Assembly (NCBI GenBank): GCA_016800925.1
Contig: JABCPU010000080.1
Span: 62,001 to 126,000 of the forward strand
Direction of reading: 5' to 3'
DNA: 64,000 bases
Source of the DNA: Suillus spraguei
Lineage: Eukaryota; Basidiomycota; Agaricomycetes; Boletales; Suillaceae
Position 1 is the stretch's first letter; every line of letters begins with the position of its first letter. Both the position numbers and the translations under genes were made by a program. The notes below the pieces were generated by a model. That model was not told the DNA's origin and searched no databases. It saw nothing but the letters and a program-made list of their open reading frames with translations. This document shows positions 34,728-46,310 of this stretch, in pieces.

Positions 34728-36961
34728 TCACAATCTCGCCGTCACCTTCTCATTGCTGGCATACTCATCCACCAGCACCCGCCTCAACACTTTTCCGGTC
34801 GGCGACTTTGGAATCTACCGAAGTGTTCAGTCGACCCCAAAAAAAAGAGAAAGGCGAAAAAAACGCCCACCGTCTCCACACACGCGATTCCTCCCCTCAA
34901 CCACTTATACCGACTTAGCCGCTCCTGCACCCATGCATCAAGCCTTGCAATGGCTCTTTCTCACCGAGCGCCACGCCTGCCGGGGAAAGCACGATCCACG
35001 CTCGCGGGATGCGTTCGTCCGAGGTACGCCCGCCCGAAACACCTGCGACGCATACATCAATAATCAGCTTGTCCGGTTGCGACAGAAGCGTATTCTCTAT
35101 TTCAACAGGAGAAACTTGCATCCCCGAAATTTTGAGTGTGTCCTGTGGTGGCTCAGTACAGTACCAATGAATGACATGTAGACGGTGCAAACTTGCCTTG
35201 GTGCGGTCCTCGAAGCTACAATCAGAAAAGTAGATCAACGCTGTAGTATATTGTCATTGTCGGATTAACTCACAAAAGCACTCCGTCGGCATCGATCCGT
35301 ATGTGGTCACCCGTGCGCACCCACCCGTCGACGAAGGTCTCCCGCGTCGCTTTGTCATTTTCCTTGTATCCCAACGCTGTGGCACCCCCTCGCACAAGTA
35401 GTTCACCCGCCTCGTTCGGGCACGCGAGGGACTCATCGGGACGGACAATACGAGCCTCGATGCCGGGTAAGAGGATTCCGACAGAACCAGGCTTGTTCTT
35501 CGCACGTCCGTTCAGCATGCCAGGGATAGGTCTCATGGAGACGCCAGCCGTCTACTTTGAGCAGTGAGGTCTGCGAGATTGTAGCGGGAAAGCTCACTGA
35601 CAAATTCGGACAAACCGTAGCCTGTGAAAGTGAATGGTAGTGCCATAATAATGCGCATACAATAAGGAATGGAGAATGCACCTTCGGTAATTGAGTCCAT
35701 GTTTGGGAAACGGGCGCAAAACTCGTCGGCAAGCTGGGGCGGGAGGTATGCGGCGCCACTGTTTATGCTTTGAACTGAGCTCATATCGGTGGTTTTGAAA
35801 CGGGATGGTGAACTAGCTGGTGGACAAGTGATGGAACGAGGCCTATCCTCGTAATGCGATATCTAGTTGCGACCCAAACACAAAATCAGTAGCACATCAT
35901 ATAAACTGCACTCGATATCTACTTACTTCGGGATACTGTCGAAAAATAGATCGATATTCCACTTCGGTAACATGACTATCGTAGAGGGATGTACGAAGTT
36001 GAAGAAAGCAGTCAAGAACAGGGCAAAAGTGTGGTAGACTGGAAGGACATTAAAGTATACTGGAATACCATCAGGAGTGTTCCATGCTGGTGGCTGGCAA
36101 AGGGTTTGAGGCAGACCAAGAAAGTAGCGTTGGATACATACCTCTAGGATTTTAACTATTTCCAATCCACATACCATCATTCCCAGGATGGCATGGGTAA
36201 TATTTCCATGTGATATCATGACGGCTGTATCATGAAGTCAGAAACGCTGCGTGACTGACGTGTACATATTTCTGCAATGAAAAGAGATGCATGCCTTTAG
36301 GAGGACCACTTGTCCCGCTGGAAAACACCAGGTAGGCTAGAGTGTCCTTCTTTGCTTGACGGACTGGCAGCCGTGGAATACCACTCTTGCGAGCTAAAGA
36401 CACGAAGTGGTCGTAGCTCGCATCCTCTCCTTCTAGGAGGTAGATCCGATCTGCCGGGAGACCCGTGGTTAAAGCGAGTGGTAGTAACGAAGGACTGACA
36501 AAAATCCTAGTCACCCGTGTGAGCGAATTGGCGTGTTTCAATTCGTGTGGCGTTGAGTAGGATGAGAATAGAGCAAATGGGACTGTGATGACTAGGAGTG
36601 AATGCATCAGCGCGATATAATCCTGAAAATGAATGTCTTTATTCAATTCACAGTCTCGACTGAACAGTGGGATGCGGCATACCGGGCAGCTGTCGCTGAG
36701 AATGCCTACAAGCTCGCCATTCTCTGGACGAAGACCTAGGCCACCCTGCGCCACGTCAGTACCTAGTGCAGTAGCACCATCGCGGACACGCTCAATAAAC
36801 TGTTTGAATGAACACCGCTGTCCAGTAGCTGCATTTATAAATAGCGTGTAATCTGGCCACTCTCGCTGGTCGGGTCGGTTGAAGATCAAGTCGTGGATAT
36901 TTGACTCGGCCACCTCTGGCGGGTCGGGAAAGATAGACTTGTAGTACATACTAGATGACAA
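34728..36961 (-). pseudogene. ANL acyl-CoA ligase-like, copy 5 (two frameshifts)
   Basis: Ten-exon plan from ATG 36961 (MSSSMYYKSIFPDPPEV; paralogues begin at the second Met, 36949) to TGA 34728. Motifs: FSSGTSGPPKG, YGLSEF, GELLVRGG, FVDGWVRTGDHIR, VSPVEIEN, and IPKSPTGKVLRR. The original end TARL is peroxisomal-like. Two single-base deletions break it: in exon 5 near 35802 (one base missing in HHPRF) and in exon 9 near 34953 (after LGEKE), which leads to a stop at 34915. As read it would lose the C-terminal domain and the catalytic lysine. A TATA-like ttatattt lies about 35 bases upstream. Base-call errors cannot be excluded, because otherwise the exon-intron structure is clean. Confidence 0.75.
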
Positions 36962-37346
36962 ACCTGAGGCCTCAACCCTTTAGATGAGAAATATAAGGCT
37001 GGGCATCTAGTGCCACATAAGGCCGATTTGAAAATGGAGCTGGAATACCGCATCGATGATCATGACGACGTTGGCTGTGAGAACATGATATGACTTTACG
37101 TACGAGTGCCGACCAATGAATCAATGTTATAGTTGCCCTTGCCAGCGAGGTTTGAGCCACACTCTGAGTGGTGAAATTCTGAAAGATCTTATTCACGCGT
37201 GCACCCGCATGTCCGTTAAGGCAAGGTACAAAATGATGCGTTCTACGTAATAAAACAATGCACCAAACACGTTACAGGGGTATACGACACACAAGTCCAT
37301 GTCAAAGCTCCGTTAGATATATAGTGATAGAATAATGGCTATTTGC
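36962..37346. other. Short spacer between ligase copies 5 and 6
   Basis: 385 bp. It contains the copy 5 promoter and nothing else recognised. This is the shortest spacer in the array. Confidence 0.5.
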
Positions 37347-39559
37347 CTAAAGTCTGGCCCTAACTTGTTTTTGCCCGTGCTCATATTTCTCCACTAGTTG
37401 TCTCCTTAATACCTTTCCCGTGGGTGACTTTGGGATCTGACGGTCTCTGCGTGAGCACATGAGCACCTTTGAAATGAAACTGGCAACACACCATATCGAC
37501 CACTTCGATACCTCCGCGGAGCCATTTATATTTACTCAACGACTCGCGCACCCACGCGTCGAGCTTTGCCACCGTTGCAGAAGCGCCTAATTTGTGACCC
37601 TCGGGAGACAACACAACCCACGCCCGTGGTATCCGCTCGTCAAGAGTGCGTCCACCACTCACACCCGCAACTGATACATCAATAATAAGTTTATCTGGGT
37701 GCACCAGGAGCGTGTTTTCGATCTCTACAGGAGAGACCTGCAATCCCGAGACCTTGAGTGTATCCTATGACCATGTCAGGTGGGTAAATGAGGGCAGTCT
37801 ATTTCCTCGGTAACTCGTACCTTTGCTCTATCCTCGAAGCTGCGCTACAATCAGAAGGGCTTTTGTCGATGTTTCAAGACACTCACAACAAAACACCGTC
37901 TTCATCAATTCGTATCCTATCACCGGTGCGCAGCCATCCATCGACAAACGTTTCCTTGGTTGCTTTGGATTATTACGGTATCCAAGCGCAACACATCCCG
38001 ACCGAACGTGTAGCTCTCCCGGTTCGTTCACTGCAGCCAGCGTTCCGTCCTCGCGCACTACTTTAACCTCGACCCCAGGAAGCAGGACGCCTGTGGAGCC
38101 TGGCTTGTTTTTCGCCCGCCCGTTAAGCACGCCGGGAATGGGTTTGTTAGCAATAGATATTGTCTGATGAGCGAAAAGTCAAATGTCATTGTCACAGAAA
38201 CGCGATTCGCTGTGCGACAGAACTCACGCTTTCAGACATCCCATAGCCTATGAGAGATTAGGAAAGTGTAAAGTCAAAGAAAAATTTTGCAGCCCACCTT
38301 CACCTATCCGCTCGAGGCCCTTGAAACGAGAAAGCAGTGCTTCCGAAAGCGACACAGGTAGGTAAGCAGCTCCGCAATGCACAATTTGGACAGTGCTAAC
38401 GTCAGCAGCGTGGAATTCAGGACGATGTACGAGCTGATGAACCAATGAAGGAACGAGGTATAAAGAGGTGGCGCGATACCTGAAATAAATGAGCTATCAT
38501 GTAGATGGGCGTTGAGGAATTTGCGCACTTGGGAATGGCTTGCAGGAAGGCATTGACATCCCATTTCGGGAGCAAGACGACGGTGAGTGGCGAAAAGAAT
38601 ACCCGAAAACACGATATATGCAAGCCATACGTATGATGTATCGGGAGAACGTTAAACAGCACCTGCATGCCGTTGGGACCATTCCAAACGGGTGGCTAAG
38701 TCGCCATGTAAGCTTATTTCCGCACAAGAGGAAACGAATAAGTACTTTCTGGAATTTGTTCACTTCTTCTGTTACGACCTTGACCTGAAGTAATGAATTC
38801 GTTAGGTTTCCATGAGATATCATGACCGCTGTCGAAAGGAGCAATGATCAGGGTAAATTTCCAATATGGTTATAATACAGAAACCAATGCAGCACGCATA
38901 CCTTTGGGAAGACCACTTGTTCCGCTCGAGAAAACCAAATATGCTAAAGTGTCTCGCCTGGCATGCTTTACAGGTAAGCGGGGTATCCGATCACGTCGAA
39001 CGCGGTTGACAAGATCTTCATAACTCAAGCGACCTTCGACGTGACCTTCCAGCAAGTAAATCCGATCATCTGGGATGTCCGAGCTTAAAGCGAGGGGTAG
39101 TAATGAGGGGCTGACAAAAATACGCGTGGCCTGCGATAGTGACACAGCATGTTTGAATTCGAAAGGAGTCGAATACCCAGAAATCATAGCGAAAGGCACT
39201 GAGATTGCCAGCAGAGAGTGCAATAACGCAATATAGTCCTGATCCTGCGTATATAGTTTGATATCACATTGTTAATTGAGATAGAAGCATACCAGGCTGT
39301 TCTCGCTTAGGATCCCGACGATCTCACCCTTCTCAAGGGAGATACCGAGGCCACCTTGCTCGACGTCAGCTCCGAGAGCGGTAGCCCCATCGCGCACGCG
39401 CTCAACGAATTGACGGAAAGACCATCGTTCACCAGTGGTTGCATTCACATACAGCGTGTAATCTGGCCAGGCCTGCTGGTCCGGCCGATTAAAGAACAAG
39501 TGATGGACATTAGCCTCTGGCACAGCAGGGAGGTCGGGGAACATCGACTTGTAGTACAT
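37347..39559 (-). pseudogene. ANL acyl-CoA ligase-like, copy 6 (frameshift)
   Basis: The most diverged copy. The conserved start is MYYKSMFPDLPAVPEAN (39559); an in-frame Met lies at 39616, about 25 bases below a gataaaaag box. Motifs: FSSGTSGLPKG, YGMSES, GELHVRSG, VSPVEIEN, and IPKSPTGKVLRR with lysine. The end RARL is peroxisomal-like, stop at 37347. Exon 8 ends in a normal GT donor (AAG|GTACGAG), unlike the GC donor of the other five copies. A single-base deletion near 37972 (after LGYRNN) puts the adenosine-binding DGW motif and everything after it out of frame. It is either a young pseudogene or a base-call error. Confidence 0.7.
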
Positions 39560-39616
39560 CCTGCCAAGTCGTTCGGGTGAATAGGGAGACTGATACAAGT
39601 GCGTGCTCGAAGACAA

Positions 39617-41784
39617 TCTACCTTATGAAACTTTTCTGTTGCTTTTTATCAGCGACTGGACTAGAGTCAGGATGTATTCGGGATGGCTATTGCTATAGCC
39701 GGAGTCGTGGGTCCTGGGAAGCCGCTGGGAAGTTTTTTTACGGTTTGCTTAGCACACTGTTGACTGACCTCCGATCGGTAACTTGGAGTTGGATCTAACG
39801 GAAGTACTTAGTCCCATGCCGCTCTCTTCTTGGATGTCTAGACCAGAAGGAGTACTATCGATGGTGCATCCCAATTCGAGTTCTTGCGGGTGGCCTGGAG
39901 ATGCCGATCAGTACATCGATGGACATGTCAGTTCACGGCATGGTGGTGAGTAAGAACCGGGTACATTTTCTTTTTTTGTAGCCGGTCGTCTTTCCGGTAG
40001 TTTCTTGTAGGGGCCACTCAAAACATCCTTTACACTTGTGCACACGTTCTTTGGGAAGACCAGTCTCTTTCTATAGCAACAATACTCTCTTGATGCTTCT
40101 TCTTATTCCTTGATAAGGCCCTGCAAATCGTTCAGTTGGCATCCACTCAGCTTTTCCGCCGCTGAAGTTCACTATCATCTGGTCGCATTGCAGAGTAGAT
40201 ATTCCGCGGGGTTGTCAGGTTCTTATCGTTGGCAGACCGTCGCGGTGGCCGCTGGGCTGACAGCTGAGATGTGCCATGCTTCCACCGATTGTGCAAGATT
40301 GGTGCATGATATCAGCCGGCGTTTAGCATAATGGCGGCCCAGCGCTCCGCCAGTTGTGCGAGTGGTGCATGGCATCAGAATCCATCATCGAAGTTCCGAA
40401 GGTTCTAGTGGTGTGTCATTTATTTGTATCGTTTTCATATCGATTGCGATCATGAAATTCGAATCCAAGGTTGTATCCGGGTTAGGCTGTCTTCAGATTG
40501 ACGCTGGGCAATATCACTGCAAAGGGAGAATACTGCACTGCCTGTCGGCCGTTCTGATGCCGCTTGCACCTTATCCGGGCCTCCTGCCAGTGCTTAAGTT
40601 GGTCAGTCACAAAGTTTATTCTTCACTTCTTGGATGTGTCCGCTTATCAATACTTGTGTCGTGAATAGATATAGATATATATGCTTGCGACTAAATGCTG
40701 CCGGACGCCGAAGATAACACCTAGGCAAAGAGCATAGGATGTGTCGGAATGTGGGTTCACTAGGACGTTCCGACCATCCGTGCCCGGTTGCGCCACGATT
40801 CGAGGAGAATCAGCTTGAACTGGGTTTTAATCGGTTATATCATGAACCGGTTTTTATCACATTCAATACAGACGTTGATGAATCCTCACCCCACGCGGGC
40901 TACGCCTGATAATATTTGCCATGACAGATCCCCCTTACCATTCGAGAGGTATAGGGACCGGCCCCAGGGATCTCCCAGATCTTTCTGCAGATCAAACGAC
41001 GCAAAAACTGAGTCGATCAGTGTTTAGGTGTTCGAGCCAATTCATGGACGCGATGAGTTGTTCATGGGTACACCAGTTAAGTCTAATGTATCGGCGGTGA
41101 GCATTCGGGTCGCTGTCAAGGTGAGTGTCAACAGTATTCCAATAAGAATATATCCAATTGCTCTCATTTGGACCTAAAGCCGTGTCGTGAAGAATACTGC
41201 ATTGCATTTCCTAAAAGAACAGTATTTGCACCAAGATTTTGGTCACACCAGAACCTTACATTCCTTCAAAATTAACCAACCCATGACCGGTACCCATGAC
41301 CACCCTCATCGAACGAGATTACCACAGATTGCTACCTGTCCTGGATGTAATATCGGAAAGACTTTTACCGTGTCGTATTAGTCGACAAGCGACACATAAG
41401 CACCATGGTTTTCTGGAAGGTGCCCTGTGGAGTATATGTATGCACAACTTCATATCTTGCCAAAAACTCGCATCAGTCCACGGGCAATCGCTTATCAAAA
41501 GGAACCAGTATCACTCACTCTTATCTACATGCTGTGGCTTCGCTCATTCATTTGCTTGTATTCAGTCTAGAGTCAGTATACTTCCTTGCGGTACTTGACC
41601 CGGAGTTAATGTCGGGTGGGCTTGTACCGTGCTACCCCAAGGATTCGATCTGTCGGATCATCCGATCTGCGCAGCGCAACTCAGGTGACGTCAAAGTCTC
41701 ATTCAACATTACGTAATAACTGTCCGTGGTGATAGGAAGGGAGTCTCGGACCATCCGTTTTGCACCATTGTCAAATTTTGATTA
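39617..41784. other. Intergenic, nothing recognised
   Basis: 2.2 kb without a protein-like reading frame or a known RNA. Only short open stretches, with no splice-consistent coding pattern. Confidence 0.4.
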
Positions 41785-41966
41785 CAGTGTGTTGCATATG
41801 TACGACTTTTTCAAAAATTTGGCCTCGCTACCTTTCCGGCACTTTTAAATTCTAATCAAGTCAACTTGACCGAGGTTTAAGCCATAGTGGTGTGAATATG
41901 AACAAATCAGGATGTAAAGGTAGCGAGGCCAAATTTTTGAAAAAAGTCGTCATATGCAACACACTG
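41785..41966. mobile_element. Tc1/mariner-like MITE, 182 bp
   Basis: Terminal inverted repeats of about 50 bp start CAGTGTGTTGCATATG and reach ...ggcctcgctaccttt, with two single-base indels between the arms. The element is flanked by TA on both sides (41783-41784 and 41967-41968), the target duplication of the Tc1/mariner/pogo superfamily. The interior (about 80 bp) has no coding capacity, so it would need a transposase in trans. Confidence 0.85.
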
Positions 41967-42510
41967 TAATAAGGAACACTAATTCTGGTACCGCAGTTCA
42001 CCCGAGAGCAACAAGCTCACCGCTCAGTACTCAGTATTTAATCATCTGGGCTGGACGTTGCCTTGCCACTCACACGCTCATGAAAACCAGTAGTGACGCT
42101 AGTCTCGCCTTGCACAGACATTTTCTGACGTTAATTCTGATTGTTTTACACCTGGCTAACCCATCAGAGTCACAGAAAGGCATATTAAACGCCTACGACC
42201 CATATTGAAGCATACTTTTAGTAGCCAATGACTGTGACCTTATTCCGAGTCGTTGTTAGATTCAAATTGCCTGTTGTTGTTGTTGTTATTATTGTTATAT
42301 GTAGCATGTAGCATGTACACATGACGGAGTACTTGTGGATATAATAATAATAATAATGTCAGGCACCCACCGTATGGTTACAACGTTTCACCACATCATT
42401 GACTGTCGACAGACAACTTACGCCCACCTCGTTGGCAAGAGCCACCTCAACTTTAATCCCCTCCGGCTTCTTTTCTGTACCATTTCAACTTGTAACAACG
42501 TTTCTTCAAG
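41967..42510. other. Intergenic with microsatellites, RhoGAP upstream region
   Basis: (tgt)n and (tta)n runs at 42272-42298 and (taa)n at 42340-42357. No gene. It probably includes the promoter of the gene at 42511. Confidence 0.5.
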
Positions 42511-45099
42511 ATGCCGCCCAGCTTGAGGCAGAGACTTGCTGCTCTTTCACTCGCACCATCTTCTCCAACATCTCCTCTTGGATCCGACTCAGGTCCTCAT
42601 TCTCTTAGAAGTCGAAGAAAGGTATTCAATCCGCCGTGGAAGCAAACTCTGGGTGCCACGGGAGATGAACCCGGTGCAAGAGATAAAGTGCAGGAGGTCA
42701 TGGGCAAGGTCATTTTCCAGGCTGGGGTTGATTTTGAGTAAGTGCGATACACGGTTAGCGGCTGTCAAGTTATTCATAGTTCGTTTCCTCCCTAGGACTA
42801 GACCTATGTAAGTTCCCGTACTGCCTTGGGTCTTGGCGACGGATACTAGGGTGCTCCTAACGTGGTCTGCAGGGTCATTCTCAGTTCCTCAGCGTTACCT
42901 GATCCACAAGAGGTTTCATATGATTTGCTTTTGCAGTACGTGTCTGTGCAGAGCGCAACCAGTTATTATCCTCATCCCATGTCAGACGAATCTTATCATA
43001 TCTTGACCTCTTCGGTCCGTTCGTCTCTAGTGCTATCACTATCTTCTAGTCTCACCTCGCTCTCTCCAGTTGAGTCCGATTACACTGTAGTATTCTTCGC
43101 AGCAGGCGGTCGCTACGCTCCAAGCTGGAACTGGGTTTGGAAGGCATATCGAAGCCTGAGTAGGAAGTACCGCAAGAACTTGAAGCGCCTGGTTGGGGAT
43201 ACTTCACTTACTCACGATGCAACCAACTAAATCTTCGGCGCAGCTCATCGTACACCCTTCTTTCTTCTCGAAAAGTATGTGAAATCATTCACTCTGTCGG
43301 GTCCTCCTTTTACCCGCGCTCCGCAGTGCTTTTCTCACTGGCAGGCGCTATCGTCAGGTTTTTCAGTTTCATTGTCATGCTTTCTAATCGCGCTGAATAC
43401 TGTTTCACAGCCCAAAGTTCTTTCGCAAGATATCCTACGTCGACACGCTGTCAGAGCTTGCTACCCAAGTTCCATTGACTCAAATCGACATTCCACCTGC
43501 GGTATATAAGTAAGCGCACTTTAGACTGTTCAACATTTCCGACAACACATCTATAGAGAGAATTTAAAGCAGGAGCGGCACATCGTATTACCGACTCCCA
43601 CTCGCTCTAACGTCTTTGGTGTACCCTTAGAAGAACTCATGGGTTACAACGGTGAAAAGGGTAGCATTCCGCGGGTTTTGAAAGATTCTATCCAGGACCT
43701 TTTGAATTCTGGTGAGTATCGAGGATGATCGTTGTTTTAGCTAAACTCATTCAACATGCACAGGGCTTAACGAGGAAGGGATTTTCAGGCGCTCGCCGAG
43801 TTCTGTGTTGCTCAAACAGGTTCAAGAAGCCTATGACAGAGGTATTTTTCTACTTTGTTACTCCATTCCATATCATAACACTTGACCAGGCCAGGTCGTT
43901 TCCCTCAAGAGCTTTAACGATCCTCATCTCGCAGCCGTGCTACTGAAGAAGTATCTCCGCGACCTTCCCAACTCCCCATTCCCAGAATCACTGTATCCCG
44001 ATATACGTCGATGTCCGACACCATCAAATGACTCAACTGGCATCCTTGCTGTGACATATATTCGCGACACACTCCTGCCACAGCTGATGCCGTGCGTCTA
44101 CATCTTATTGAACAACTTATTCTGTGAGCTACGCTGTCCTTTTGATATGCCAGAGGATATACATCTAACGCCGATTTAGACGTACTGCACGAAGTGTCTC
44201 TACGATCAAGTGTAAATCGCATGGATGCACACAATCTTGCTATTGTAATTTGTCCCAACCTAGTGAAAAGCTCGGATCCGATGCAAGATGTACTCCTATG
44301 TTCTATACCAAGTGGATCATCGATGTCCATTACACCCTCCATGATTGCAATGCCCACACACGCAGCACTAAAATCTCCACTGAGACTTCAGATGGCGGTA
44401 CTACTCTGGGGTCTATTGTGAAGCTCTGCATCCAGCGCTACTATGAAATATTTAACGAAGTCCACGATCGCGCGGAGGCGGTGGCCCCGTCCACTCGAAG
44501 GTCACCTTCTCCACCATCATCGGAGGGTTCGTCAGGCTTACAGCTCAAGCATGGCCGGCCATTGAGTTTACGGAGTGATGAAGAAGATATTGATGATGCG
44601 ATGTTGGTCATGCCAATTGGGCCCAGTGGGTCGGGAACTGTTTCCACGAACGAAATTAGTCAGCGTGTGGGACGGTGGAGCAGGTGCGGATACGAATGTC
44701 TTCCCATACCAACCGCGACAACGAAAGTTTCCTGCAAGTGGGGCCAGGAATGCAGGCGGGGGCAGTGGAAGCGGCGTGGGCCCTGTTAGTGACGAGAGTC
44801 ACAATGGTGCAGGGCACCGAAGTACAGCGCGTTCGACAATCAGCATAGAGCATCCGGGGAGTGCGTCTGGTCCTCAAAGAGGGTCGATATCCATTGGTCG
44901 TGGGAGACTTCGCAAGGCTAGTGGTTCGGGGGTGGAGGCATTGGGAATCACTGCTAGCGGGTTTTTCCTCCACCGGGTACGCCTCCTCCTGTGCCCACAC
45001 CAGGAAAGCGCCAAGTATGGGTATAAAAACCGACGCTCGATGCAGGTTTTGGAGTTTCGCTATATTTTCCCATCCGTTATCTATTCGCCAGCTATCTGA
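42511..45099 (+). CDS. BCH/CRAL-TRIO-like plus RhoGAP protein
   Basis: A GTPase-activating protein for Rho-family GTPases in the cytosol. The start MPPSLRQRLAALSLAP is followed by many short introns and a 12-nt microexon (42796-42807). A BCH/Sec14-like N-terminal half carries FFAAGGRYAPSWNWVWKAYR (about 43095-43155) and IPPAVYK. The RhoGAP domain has VFGVPLEELM, the arginine finger in GIFRRSPSSV (about 43775-43805), VLLKKYLRDLP, and the conserved Asn in MDAHNLAIVICPNLV (about 44220-44265). The tail is Ser/Gly-rich. In the tail the frame moves by one near 44662 and back near 44968; the restored frame ends VPTPGKRQVWV at 45026, otherwise the stop is at 45099. This is the fungal counterpart of ARHGAP1-type proteins. 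Confidence 0.85.
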
Positions 45100-46039
45100 G
45101 CTAGTAGGTTGTTTGTTCTATTTCATGAAGCTTATATCATACATTTACGATATTTGTACATGTACTACGATAGTCTTGTATACCGATTCGGGTTTCCACT
45201 CTTCTGGAAGTTAGTTTGTCCATGTCAGGAATAGTACGAGATAATTTGAATATGAGCGTCAGTCCAGGTATTTGACTGTTGAGTTAGCGTGCTTGGAGAC
45301 GGAGATGCAATAGAGTGGCTGGTCCAGGCCTTGGCTGCAGCTTAACAAGGCCACAATAACAGGTCAACAAGAAGACTCCATGATGTCCTGCAGAAACTAC
45401 CAGCAAGAGCTCGACAGCCTACAGGGCTAACGATAACATACGATAACGCTTATCATTATCAACTGTCAAAATTAAACCAAATTGAAATGGTTCATCGCGG
45501 AAACTGTATAGTTCTGACCCGGTAATTTCCGATCTTTTCATAATCGGGATTCCAATCTTCTTTCCCATAGTTTCTCTTCTTTCCCTTTCATGATACCCTC
45601 TACTACTAGTCTACGTCCGTTCAAGTTTTCAGGGCTTCAGCTTGTGTTCATGATCAGCCTCGAGTCGGAAGTACGAGGGAGTGGCAGGCGAGCCCTCCTA
45701 TCGGCTTCCTCTGTGAACACCTGTTTCGCAGCGAGGCAAGGATCCAGAAAGGCAGATGCCTCCTGGCAATTTTGCCGTTTCACTCATCGTGCAGGAGTAT
45801 GCCAAAGCTGACAAAGTGCCAAAGCGATATTTCACGATACTTGACTTCATGTCGATGCCTATCACACACTTGACACAGACACAACCGTTGAACCGTACCC
45901 AATTGCTATTATGACAATGATACCAAGGGTCAAGTGGCTTTGTATTTTGCATACGAGGGCTGTGCGCTTCGATACGTCGGGCGTGGTCTATCGGTGCATC
46001 TGTGCGTTCACGTGCTGCATTGCCCTCCTTGACCCGCCA
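45100..46039. other. Intergenic, nothing recognised
   Basis: It holds the presumed 3' UTR of the RhoGAP gene. No further gene is supported. Confidence 0.4.
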
Positions 46040-46310
46040 AACCAGAAAGTGACGAACGCATACCATGCACTCATCATTGACCAGATTAGTGCCTACTCGC
46101 ACAGAAACGTGCATACCACGCAGTCATACTATTGGCAAGATCAGTGTTCACTCGCACAGAAAACGCGCATATTGTGCAGTCATGTTATTCGCCAGACCAC
46201 AGTGCTTCCCTCACAGAAACGCATATACCACGCAGTCTTTATTGACCAGTGCAACTACAGCAGCACTGCATTGCGCATATTACGCAATCATCATAGACCA
46301 CGCAGATATA
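46040..46310. repeat. Degenerate tandem repeat, about 55-bp unit
   Basis: About four to five units of the form (gaccagatcagtg)(ctcacagaaacgcatacc)(acgcagtcattat) follow one another; clear examples start near 46078, 46135 and 46192. The units differ by several bases, so the array is old. No coding role is evident. Confidence 0.6.

Noticed and set aside
13701..39559. Secondary-metabolite gene cluster
   Set aside because: Only ligase copies are present; no synthase, tailoring oxidase, transporter or regulator lies in or near the array.
46040..46310. CRISPR array
   Set aside because: Units are diverged 55-bp repeats without constant repeat and unique spacer parts, and the genome is fungal.
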